This document shows positions 35,210 to 42,070 of a DNA stretch of 64,000 nucleotides, one piece after another. The stretch's first letter is position 1. Every line of letters begins with the position of its first letter. A program made the position numbers and the translations under genes. Source of the DNA: JBBIJO01 sp037445895 (lineage in GTDB: Bacteria > Bacteroidota > Ignavibacteria > Kapaibacteriales > UBA2268). The stretch is from NCBI GenBank assembly GCA_037445895.1, contig JBBIJO010000003.1, positions 124,001 through 188,000 of the forward strand, read 5' to 3'. Below the pieces are notes generated by a model, which saw nothing but the letters and a program-made list of their open reading frames with translations, ran no database searches and had not been told where the DNA came from.

Positions 35210-35956
35210 ATGAATATTTTAGTTTGTATTTCGAGAGTTCCCGATACTGCAACTAAAATTATCGTTGGAGCCGATGGAAAATCCATCGATGATAAAGGAG
35301 TAAAGTTTATTATTAATCCTTATGATGAATTTGCATTGGAAGAGGGGTTGCGTCTGAAGGAAAAGTTTGGTGGTAAAGTAGTAACGATTACTGTTGGTTC
35401 CGATGCATCGAAAGAAGCCATACGTTCTGCTTTAGCGATGGGTGCCGATAGTGCTGTTTTGGTAAAAACCGAAGGTTATTTCGATTCGTTCTTTGTTGCT
35501 AAAAATATTGCCGAATATGCAAAAGAATTTAATCCCGACATTATAATTTGCGGTCGGCAAAGCGTTGATTTTGATTCTTTTCAGGTGCCTTCTATGATTG
35601 CTGAATTTCTCGATTTGCCTTCTGTTAGTGTTGTTTCGAAACTTACGATTGACGGAGTCAAAGTAATTGCAGAACGCGATGTCGAGGGAGGTAAAGAGGT
35701 GGTCGAAACAACTTTGCCTTGTGTTGTATCTGCACAAAAAGGATTGAACGAGCCACGATATCCTAAACTACCCGATATTTTGAAAGCAAAGTCTAAACCG
35801 ATTGAAGAACGACAGCCAATCCCAACAGAGCTAAAGGTTGAAATTGTTGGAATGGAAATACCGCTGCGAGCCCGCAAAAATAAAATTGTGGGGGATTCCG
35901 ACGATGAGATTGCCGAAATTGTTCGTCTACTTCATGAAGAAGCAAAAATTATTTGA
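35210..35956 (+). CDS. etfB: Electron transfer flavoprotein subunit beta
   Basis: A 248-residue ETF beta subunit. The start MNILVCISRVPDTATKI, the NPYDEFALEEGLRLKE motif, SALAMGADSAVLVK and the adenine-binding/recognition region LPSVSVVSKLTIDG match the family. ETF collects electrons from acyl-CoA and other dehydrogenases on FAD and passes them to a quinone oxidoreductase or, in bifurcating forms, to further partners. A good ribosome binding site (AAGGTGG) precedes the ATG. etfA follows after 22 bases. No dehydrogenase or ETF-quinone oxidoreductase is adjacent. Confidence 0.95.
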   Translation: MNILVCISRVPDTATKIIVGADGKSIDDKGVKFIINPYDEFALEEGLRLKEKFGGKVVTITVGSDASKEAIRSALAMGADSAVLVKTEGYFDSFFVAKNIAEYAKEFNPDIIICGRQSVDFDSFQVPSMIAEFLDLPSVSVVSKLTIDGVKVIAERDVEGGKEVVETTLPCVVSAQKGLNEPRYPKLPDILKAKSKPIEERQPIPTELKVEIVGMEIPLRARKNKIVGDSDDEIAEIVRLLHEEAKII

Positions 35957-35978
35957 AAGAATTAGATAGGGGTGAAAA

Positions 35979-36950
35979 GTGAATAAGATATTAATTTTTT
36001 TGGAACATAATGTTGGAAAGCTCAAAAGAGTATCCTATGAACTAATTACTGCGGGTAGAACCCTTGCAAAAAGTAAAAATATTCCTTTCGATGGAGTTAT
36101 TTTTAATTCAACAAACGAGACAATCGAAACTGCGAAAGAATATGGACTATCCAAAGTATTACATATTAATAGTAGTAGTTTTGAAAAATATTCAGTGTCG
36201 CTTTTTGCTAAAGCAATTTCTAATTTAATTCAAAGGAATGGCTACGATTTTATATTATTTCCCGCTAATTCTCGTGGTAGCGAGCTTGCTCCTCGAGTTG
36301 CGGCATCATTGGAGGCTTCATTTATAGCCGATTGTGTCGGATTCGACTATTCCGATGGCGAATTAATAGTTATTAAACCTGTATATGCGGGGAAAGCCCA
36401 TATCAAAGCAAAGATGTACGGAACTGTAAAAATATGTTCTCTTCGTCCTAATGTGTTTACTGCGATCCCAGAGCCGGTTCAGGAAGTTGTTGTCGAAAAT
36501 TTTGGACCCAATATTGATGCTTCTGCAACAAAGGAAGTGGTTATCGACACGTTGAAAAACGAGGGAAAACTCGATGTTCTTGAAGCCGATATTATTGTTT
36601 CTGGTGGGCGAGGAATAAAAGGACCTGAAAATTATTATTTAATTGAACAGTTAGCGAATATTTTTAACGGAGCTGTTGGTGCTTCGCGTGCGGTTGTCGA
36701 TGCTGGTTGGAGACCTCATAGTGAACAAGTAGGGCAAACGGGGAAAACAGTTTCGCCAACTCTTTATGTTGCGTGTGGGATATCTGGAGCTATACAGCAT
36801 TTAGCTGGAATGTCCACATCGAAATATATTCTTGCAATTAATAAAGACAAAGATGCGCCAATATTTAAAGTAGCAGATTATGGTGTAGTTGGGGATTTGT
36901 TCAACGTGATTCCAAAACTCATAGAAAAAGTAAAAGCTGTTAAAGAGTAA
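35979..36950 (+). CDS. etfA: Electron transfer flavoprotein subunit alpha
   Basis: A 323-residue ETF alpha subunit with the C-terminal FAD-binding signature (SGGRGIKGPENY, GAVGASRAVVDAGWRPHSEQVGQTGKTVSP in two parts, YVACGISGAIQHLAGM, ADYGVVGDLFNVIPKL). It starts with GTG at 35,979, preceded by AGGGG. Together with EtfB it forms the FAD-containing heterodimer. The sequence SEQVGQTGKTV is the usual FAD loop and nothing is missing. Confidence 0.95.
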   Translation: MNKILIFLEHNVGKLKRVSYELITAGRTLAKSKNIPFDGVIFNSTNETIETAKEYGLSKVLHINSSSFEKYSVSLFAKAISNLIQRNGYDFILFPANSRGSELAPRVAASLEASFIADCVGFDYSDGELIVIKPVYAGKAHIKAKMYGTVKICSLRPNVFTAIPEPVQEVVVENFGPNIDASATKEVVIDTLKNEGKLDVLEADIIVSGGRGIKGPENYYLIEQLANIFNGAVGASRAVVDAGWRPHSEQVGQTGKTVSPTLYVACGISGAIQHLAGMSTSKYILAINKDKDAPIFKVADYGVVGDLFNVIPKLIEKVKAVKE

Positions 36951-37012
36951 TGGTAAAATAAATTCAAATTAATATAGTCTCTTTGAACGAAGAGTTTAAA
37001 CGATGAAATAAA

Positions 37013-37633
37013 ATGGAAAAAATTGAAGTTCGACCGATAGGAATAACGGCAAGTTCCGATAGCCCCAATGCTTATGCATTAATTTTGAAGGAAAAATATG
37101 GAGCCAGAAGTTTACCAATTATTATCGGTCCATTCGAAGCTCAGGCAATCGCCCTTGTATTGGAAGGGATGACAACACCGAGACCCTTAACACATGATTT
37201 GATGAAAGAAATCCTCGAAAAACTTAATGCACATATTGAAGAAGTTTTTATAAACGATTTACGCGAAGGGACTTTTTATGCGAGAATAGTGTTTGAAAAT
37301 CCTCACATAGATATCGATGCTCGCCCAAGCGATGCGGTAGCATTGGCTCTACGGTTGCAAATACCGATTTATGTTAGTTCTGAACTTTTAGATGAAGCGG
37401 GAATGAATTTTCCACAAAGAATTTTCGACGCAGAGAGCGAAGAACAAGATTCGGATATATTCGGCAAAGAAGAAGATGATGATTTTAAACTACAATCTGA
37501 ATCAGAACCTTCGAAACCAAAAACTCGAATTGAAGAACTCCAAGAACAATTGGAAAAGGCAATCAAAGAGGAAAATTATGAACAAGCAGCTAAAATCCGC
37601 GACGAATTGCGAAAGACTTTAGAAAGTTCATAA
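37013..37633 (+). CDS. Bifunctional nuclease (BFN/DUF151) with C-terminal UVR motif
   Basis: A 206-residue protein. Residues about 1-130 form a BFN domain (ALILKEKYGARSLPIIIGPF, MTTPRPLTHDLMKEIL, IDARPSDAVALALRLQIPIY), the fold known from plant stress-induced and Thermotoga nucleases. After an acidic linker, residues about 172-206 form a UvrB/UvrC-type motif (RIEELQEQLEKAIKEENYEQ, KIRDELRK), a helical hairpin used for protein contacts. The pairing is common in Bacteroidota and Chlorobiota. The cellular role is poorly known; possible nuclease action on RNA or DNA. A tRNA gene follows. Confidence 0.88.
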   Translation: MEKIEVRPIGITASSDSPNAYALILKEKYGARSLPIIIGPFEAQAIALVLEGMTTPRPLTHDLMKEILEKLNAHIEEVFINDLREGTFYARIVFENPHIDIDARPSDAVALALRLQIPIYVSSELLDEAGMNFPQRIFDAESEEQDSDIFGKEEDDDFKLQSESEPSKPKTRIEELQEQLEKAIKEENYEQAAKIRDELRKTLESS

Positions 37634-37640
37634 GATTAAT

Positions 37641-37648
37641 TAATTTTG
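37641..37648 (+). promoter_or_regulatory. tRNA promoter box
   Basis: TAATTTTG, 13 bases before the tRNA at 37,662, identical to the boxes at the SRP RNA and tRNA-Arg. Confidence 0.62.
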
Positions 37649-37661
37649 TATTTTTTGTATA

Positions 37662-37735
37662 GCCGGAGTAGCTCAGGTGGTTAGAGCAACGGAATCATAA
37701 TCCGTGTGTCGGGGGTTCAAGTCCCTCCTCCGGTA
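37662..37735 (+). tRNA. tRNA with CAT anticodon (elongator Met, or Ile2)
   Basis: A 74-base cloverleaf: acceptor GCCGGAG/CTCCGGT (a G-U pair at 1-72) with discriminator A, a D arm GCTCAGGTGGTTAGAGC, anticodon stem ACGGA/TCCGT with loop ATCATAA (anticodon CAT), and T arm with TTCAAGT. The three G-C pairs of an initiator anticodon stem are absent, so it is either elongator tRNA-Met or the lysidine-modified tRNA-Ile2, which sequence alone does not settle. CCA is not encoded. It borders the degenerate region leading into the redox gene cluster. Confidence 0.9.
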
Positions 37736-37803
37736 CAATGGATTATAGAAAGTATTGCCAGGCATTGAAGGTATATAAAAAATAGGAGCATCAGGAATAA
37801 CGA

Positions 37804-37974
37804 ATGACCGGCCAATGTGAATTGTGGCTGAAAAATGTCAAATTATATGATTCGCACATAGTACCTGAGTTTGCTTATAAAAATGTATATATTTATCTCA
37901 TAGTAAACAATAGAATACATCAGCATTCAATATTTTTTCATTATAGATGTCTGCATCATAACCCAGATGCATAG
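37804..37974 (+). pseudogene. Truncated 'SHIIPEF'-type protein remnant
   Basis: A 56-codon frame beginning MTGQCELWLKNVKLYDSHIV, continuing PEFAYKNVY. It resembles the N terminus of hypothetical HNH-like proteins that open with a CxxC pair and a SHIIPEF(L/F)YK motif. Here the CxxC is altered to CELW and similarity stops after about 30 residues, followed by TAG. It looks like the broken head of a longer gene. Confidence 0.4.
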
Positions 37975-38032
37975 TTGCAAAGCAGACCTCGGTATATAAA
38001 CCCAAATTGACTGGATACCCTTGTTCCCTTAA
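37898..38032 (-). pseudogene. Protein-like remnant, unknown family
   Basis: On the minus strand 44 codons read LREQGYPVNLGLYTEVCFAT followed by MHLGYDADIYNEKILNADVF and end in TGA. Upstream the reading continues only after a one-base shift (KTKILDKIIKYFKG), so if it was a gene it has been frameshifted and lacks a start. No family was recognised. Confidence 0.3.
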
Positions 38033-38264
38033 AGTATTTTATAATTTTGTCTAGTATTTTCGTCTTTTTAGTTTTAAATACCGAGCTTATCTTCAAGACT
38101 TTTTACCGGAATGTTTTGGTATGGTTTCAAATGCTCCCCACATAATGAAGAATTGAAAAAATGGAGATGATATTGGAAGTAGGCCTAAATATATACGGGA
38201 CAAGAAAAGATTTCACTCGGTTAAGATTTGTAGAAACTACTGACGTGAATAATAAAACTAATTT

Positions 38265-38795
38265 TTAACACTGAGTTTTATTTTTTTGTATAGCCTCGAA
38301 AGCTTTCTTCAAGCTTTCTATGTCTGCCTTCGATAAAGATTCGAGGAGTTGTTGTCTCAACGTGTTTTCGTCCTCAGCATTCTTAATTATTAACTCTTCG
38401 GGAATTTCAATTTGTAGTAATTGGCAAACCTTTTCAATATAATTTTCTGGTTTGACAGGTTTTTCCAAATATACCCCAGGTCCTTGCATCATCATCGTTT
38501 CAAAATCAACTTTGCCAAGCTCATCTCTAGCATGACCTGTTACAATAAGTACGGGAATTTTCGCCCATTTCTTATTTTTTTGTAAATCATAGTAAAACTT
38601 TACTCCAGAATGCTTAGGCATGACAAGATCAAGAGAAATTAAGTCTGGAATTCGACTTTGTAACACGTCTAAAGCCTCGAAGCCATCAGATGCGGTAAGA
38701 ACCTTAAATCCATGGTCTTCAAGAGCGGCTTTAAGGTAATTTCGGACATCTGTTTCGTCATCCACGACGAGAACGGTTTTGTCAAGTTTTTTCAT
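38265..38795 (-). CDS. Receiver-domain response regulator
   Basis: A 176-residue protein with one receiver domain: acidic pair in VVDDETDV, phospho-acceptor Asp56 in DLISLDLVMPKHSG, Thr in VLIVTGHA, and Lys in VYLEKPVKP. The C-terminal 45 residues are helical and charged without a recognisable DNA-binding fold. It is the last gene of the minus-strand group kinase-methyltransferase-receiver. The receiver at 41,662 resembles it throughout (both LDxxMPxxSG and xYxEKP), so the two likely answer the same kinase. Confidence 0.88.
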   Translation of the reverse strand: MKKLDKTVLVVDDETDVRNYLKAALEDHGFKVLTASDGFEALDVLQSRIPDLISLDLVMPKHSGVKFYYDLQKNKKWAKIPVLIVTGHARDELGKVDFETMMMQGPGVYLEKPVKPENYIEKVCQLLQIEIPEELIIKNAEDENTLRQQLLESLSKADIESLKKAFEAIQKNKTQC

Positions 38796-38816
38796 TTTTT
38801 ATCCCTATAATCAACA

Positions 38817-39263
38817 TTATATCCATTTTCTTGTCTTAGTTTTAAATTTAAGATATTCGTTTCCGAATGATAATTCTAATTTTTTCTCTTCTGTAGGAAT
38901 TACAAATATTTGCAGATAAGTAATAAAAGTTAAAGGAAATAATAACGAAATCAATGACCCAAGAACTACCGAAACACCGATTAGGAGCATTATCATCCCT
39001 AAATACATTGGATTCCTCGAAAATTTGAATGCCCCTTCTGTGATTAATTTTGTAGGTGTTTCATTCGGTTTTATTGTTGTATGGTATTTTTTATATAGCC
39101 TGTCCGTTTTGGCATTTAAGATAATCCCAAATAAAATAAAAATCATACCGACAATATTAATCGGAAAATATAACAACCTAGTGAAGGGGAACAAAGAATA
39201 GATTAATAATGAAGATACTATCATGATTGACATTATTGATGGTGGTTCGATTTTAATTTTCAT
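38817..39263 (-). CDS. Isoprenylcysteine carboxyl methyltransferase-like membrane protein
   Basis: A 148-residue protein with about four membrane helices and the ICMT/PEMT-family SAM-binding signature: KLITEGAFKFSRNPMYLGMI, then a C-terminal IPTEEKKLELSFGNEYLKFK ending in KTRKWI. Family members methylate isoprenylcysteine carboxylates or phospholipids, but in bacteria the substrate is usually unknown. The ATG overlaps the end of the kinase frame by 11 bases, so the genes are coupled; a role in signalling or membrane modification is a guess from context. Confidence 0.8.
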   Translation of the reverse strand: MKIKIEPPSIMSIMIVSSLLIYSLFPFTRLLYFPINIVGMIFILFGIILNAKTDRLYKKYHTTIKPNETPTKLITEGAFKFSRNPMYLGMIMLLIGVSVVLGSLISLLFPLTFITYLQIFVIPTEEKKLELSFGNEYLKFKTKTRKWI

Positions 39264-40376
39264 AATATTTTCTTTGGAATTCGCTACTAATTTCTTTCAG
39301 TCTTCGTAAAGGGAGGATTATTCTGAAAGTGGAACCTTTGCCTAAATCTGATTCTACCTCCAGCGTCCCTCCATGTTCCTTAACAATTTTATTGGTTGTT
39401 AGGAGTCCAAGCCCTGTTCCCTTATTACCTTTTGTCGTAAAAAAAGTCGTAAAGATGTTTTGAATTACTTCTGAATCCATTCCACAACCGTTGTCCTGGA
39501 CTTCGATGATAAGAGTAGAATGCTTGAATTGGGTGCGAATTTCAACTTGACCATTTTTATCTTCGCGCATCGCTGCAGCATCTATTGCATTCGAGATAAG
39601 ATTTGTGATACAGGCTTCAATACCTTCTGGATCTAAAGGATAAAGACGATTTGTTTTACCAAGTTTCGTTGTTATTTCTACATTCTGAGCTTTAGCAGAA
39701 TCTTTATACAATTCGACAATATTGGAAATAATTTTGTTGGGATCGGACGGTACAAGTTCAGGAAGCCTTCCTTTTGCAAAACTCAGAAATCCTTTGACTA
39801 GTTCGGTAGTCTTATTGAAATTCCTTTGCAGTATATTCCATCCTTCGACAACCCTTGATGCATTTCCTTGTCGCAATCCCGTATCAATAATATACATACC
39901 CCCTTCCAGACCCATTAGAACATTTTTAATGGTATGTGCCAGCCCGGCAACTGTTTGACCAACAGCTGCAAGCCTTTCCGCATCCAATTTTTGCTTTTCT
40001 AGTTCCTTTATTTTTCTTAAATCTTGGAAAAAAGCTACTCTACCAAGAATATCTTTTCGGCTTCTTAGCTCAATTGCATTAAATCTAACTGGTATTGCTT
40101 TATTTTTGGCATCGTAAATAATGGTTTCTTCTTTTTTGGTTATTGTTCCTTTCTTGCCGGCTTTATTGAAGAATTCTTTAGGGAAAATCTTTTTTAATTT
40201 ATTAAAAACTGGTTTCCTATTCGAAACCCAGTTTAATATTTTTTTTGCAGACGAATTAAATATTACTGTTTTATTCCTTTCATTTATTGCTAGAATCCCA
40301 TCTTCGGAGTTTTCTATTAGAGTAACATAAAAGTCGTGCGATTTCCTTATTGAATCCTGTAATTCTGTTATTTCGG
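39253..40376 (-). CDS. PAS-histidine kinase, 3' part of a frameshifted gene
   Basis: This frame encodes a third PAS domain (TLIENSEDGILAINERNK at its start), a linker helix (RKIKELEKQKLDAERL), a HisKA-like helix with phospho-acceptor His in LAHTIKNVLMGLEGG, and HATPase_c (ITNLISNAIDAA, VQDNGCGMDSE, GNKGTGLGLLTTNKIV). The frame has no ATG or GTG before the PAS domain; the first possible start is TTG at 39,987, which would lose the PAS. It continues directly, in another frame, the protein ending at 40,377, so both parts were one kinase of about 605 residues with three PAS domains. No membrane segment is visible, so it is a cytoplasmic sensor. Confidence 0.82.
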
Positions 40377-41069
40377 TTATATGTCTGTAGCTATTTCTAT
40401 TATTAATTGGACCCCTTCTTCGTTTTTTGACAATGCTGTTGTGCTAACAACATACCTTGTTCTTCCTCCGGAGTATGTCAATCCAATTTCTGAAGAGAAA
40501 TGCTCTTTCGCATCTTTAAAAGTTAGGGCAGCAGGACATCTGCGGCACCTTTTCTTCCTTTTTTTATAAACTTCGAAGCAATGCCTGCCTTGAACATCGC
40601 CAAATGTATCTCGTAGTCTTTTGTTTGCTCGAATTATTCGATAGTTGCGGTCAATTATCGCTATGTAACTTGGCACATTTTCAAAAAGTATATCATATTC
40701 TTTTTGGAAATGAGTTGTTTCGGTAATGTCCAACGACATCTCTATTGCATATTTTGTATCATTGTTTTGATCTTTTAACGGAGCTATGTGAACAATGTAG
40801 TGACAGGCCCTGCCATTTTTGTCAATTCCGGATTCATTGGATACTTCTGTTATACCTTCATTAAATACGTTATTAGCAAAGCAGTTTGAACAGTGATTCG
40901 AAGATTTTTTATAAACTTCATAACATTTTTTCCCCTCCCAGTCTCCAAAATATTCTCTAAAATGGCTATTTGCCTGAACAATATTAAAGGACTTGTCTAT
41001 GATTGCTACGTTGAATGGTACCAAATTGTAAAACTGGTCAGCCAATAGATCTTTTATTTCTTCATTCAT
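40377..41069 (-). CDS. Tandem cysteine-motif PAS domains, 5' part of the frameshifted kinase
   Basis: 230 residues with two PAS domains. Each carries a Cys motif after the PAS core: GKKCYEVYKKSSNHCSNCF and GRHCFEVYKKRKKRCRRCP (C-x9/10-C-x2-C pattern). Such motifs could bind haem, an Fe-S cluster or zinc, or act as thiol switches, fitting redox sensing next to an electron-transfer complex. The frame stops with TAA at 40,377-40,379 immediately after IATDI; shifting frame there restores the expected IATDI-TEITELQ continuation into the kinase part. A true truncation, an assembly error or a recoding event are all possible. Confidence 0.8.
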   Translation of the reverse strand: MNEEIKDLLADQFYNLVPFNVAIIDKSFNIVQANSHFREYFGDWEGKKCYEVYKKSSNHCSNCFANNVFNEGITEVSNESGIDKNGRACHYIVHIAPLKDQNNDTKYAIEMSLDITETTHFQKEYDILFENVPSYIAIIDRNYRIIRANKRLRDTFGDVQGRHCFEVYKKRKKRCRRCPAALTFKDAKEHFSSEIGLTYSGGRTRYVVSTTALSKNEEGVQLIIEIATDI

Positions 41070-41394
41070 AATCTAAATTTTTTATAATCCGTTGCAAATT
41101 CAAAAATAAGATTTTCAAGTGAAAACTGTGCACTTGGCTTGAGCAAAAATTTAGTGATTACGTAGATTTTAAATAAAATTGCAAAAAATGAATAAATTTT
41201 AATTTTTTAAAGATTAAGTTCTTTGTTTATAAGTAAAATCAATAAACATTAAGCTATTAATAAAATGAATGCAATTATGATATGATTGTAATATTTTGAT
41301 AATCAAGGGGTTACAATTGCAACAAAAATAACACATAGATAAAAAACAGCCCTAAGTAACGATGTAGTTTGGATTTCAACACTTTTGAATTCTT
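41070..41394. other. Divergent regulatory intergenic region
   Basis: About 325 bp of very AT-rich sequence between the kinase (minus) and the redox operon (plus). No ORF is seen. The segment AAGGGGTTACAATTGCAA near 41,306 has GG-N10-GC spacing like a sigma-54 site but a poor -24 half. A TAATTTTG box closes the region at 41,395. Confidence 0.5.
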
Positions 41395-41402
41395 TAATTT
41401 TG
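41395..41402 (+). promoter_or_regulatory. Promoter box of the redox operon
   Basis: TAATTTTG, 36 bases before the small ORF at 41,439 and about 260 bases before the receiver gene. It is the only exact TAnnTTTG match noticed just upstream of this operon. Confidence 0.5.
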
Positions 41403-41438
41403 AATTGAAAAGTATTATATGATTTTGTTTTGGAGAAA

Positions 41439-41660
41439 ATGAGAATTTCAGGCATTGGACAGAGCCGGACAGATAGGAAAAGAACTAATCGAAATGTTTC
41501 TTTTGTTAGTCTAGTGATTAAGAGTAAAAATCTTGAATGTTCTAATAAAAGTTGTAATCATTGTGCAGAGCGAAGTGGGAACGATATTCTATCGTTATTT
41601 GCATTTTTCGATAATTTTTCTCAAAAGCAGGCATATTATTTCTATTTTATTGTAGGATAA
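41439..41660 (+). CDS. Possible small cysteine-containing protein
   Basis: A 73-codon frame with ATG at 41,439 preceded by GGAG at a fitting distance and by a TAATTTTG box. Its stop is one base before the ATG of the receiver gene, a spacing typical of coupled genes. The product has a C-x4-C-x2-C cluster (ECSNKSCNHCAERSG) and an aromatic C terminus (QAYYFYFIVG). It resembles no family I know and its amino acid pattern is not strongly protein-like, so it may be only leader sequence. Confidence 0.35.
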   Translation: MRISGIGQSRTDRKRTNRNVSFVSLVIKSKNLECSNKSCNHCAERSGNDILSLFAFFDNFSQKQAYYFYFIVG

Positions 41661-41661
41661 A

Positions 41662-42052
41662 ATGAATAGAACAAAAAAAGAAAGTATTAGTTGTTGATGA
41701 TGAACCGGATGTATTAAAATACTTGGAAACACTTTTTATCGATAATGGATTTGAGGTCATTACCGCTATTAATGGTGCCGAATGTTTGGCGAAGAGCTTA
41801 TCGGAAAATCCAGATTTAATTACACTTGATATTTCAATGCCAATAGAATCTGGCATTAGAACCTTTGGGAAACTTCAAGAAAATGGGGTAACTCAAAACA
41901 TCCCAATAATAATTATTACCGGAATATCGGGGGAATTTCAAAAGTTTATCTCAACTCGTAAACAGATTTATCCACCTTTGGGTTACTTCGAAAAGCCGAT
42001 TGACAGGCAAAAACTTGTTTCGTATGTCAAAGAAATACTAAAAATTGTTTAA
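41662..42052 (+). CDS. Receiver-domain response regulator with frameshifted start
   Basis: The receiver domain is read in the frame ending at 42,052: KKVLVVDDEPDVLKYLETLF, phospho-acceptor Asp in LITLDISMPIESG, IIIITGIS, and Lys in YFEKPID. This frame lacks a start codon before the acidic pair (TGA at 41,663). The ATG at 41,662 is in another frame, but removing one A from the A7 run at 41,673-41,679 gives MNRTKKKVLVVDDEPD, a perfect start, with Asp56 as acceptor. So the gene either has a one-base insertion (error or mutation) or uses slippage on the A tract. It heads the redox operon, 18 bases before the HdrD-like gene. Confidence 0.8.
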
Positions 42053-42070
42053 TTATTTGTAGAGCCTGAT

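Larger units (their letters stand above)
37736..38264. other. Degenerate non-coding stretch after the tRNA
   Basis: About 530 bp with no intact gene, holding the two remnants above and a further short open stretch from ATG 38,161 (MEMILEVGLNIYGTRKDF). The mixture of broken frames on both strands just after a tRNA is what is left by past insertion and decay. No transposase motif, direct repeat of the tRNA end or inverted repeat was found by eye. Confidence 0.5.

Noticed and set aside
36970..37000. CTCTT-loop-AAGAG hairpin after etfA as a terminator
   Set aside because: Only 5 bp of stem with no T-run after it.
28346..38155. Recurring GGGGAGCA words (near 13,358, 29,360, 38,135 and 60,288)
   Set aside because: Flanking sequences do not align beyond 15 bases or so and some lie inside genes; no dispersed repeat could be supported.
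41306..41323. Sigma-54-like site AAGGGGTTACAATTGCAA upstream of the redox operon
   Set aside because: The GG-N10-GC spacing and TTGCA half are good, but the -24 half GGGG does not match TGGCAC and no sigma-54 activator domain is present in the adjacent regulators.
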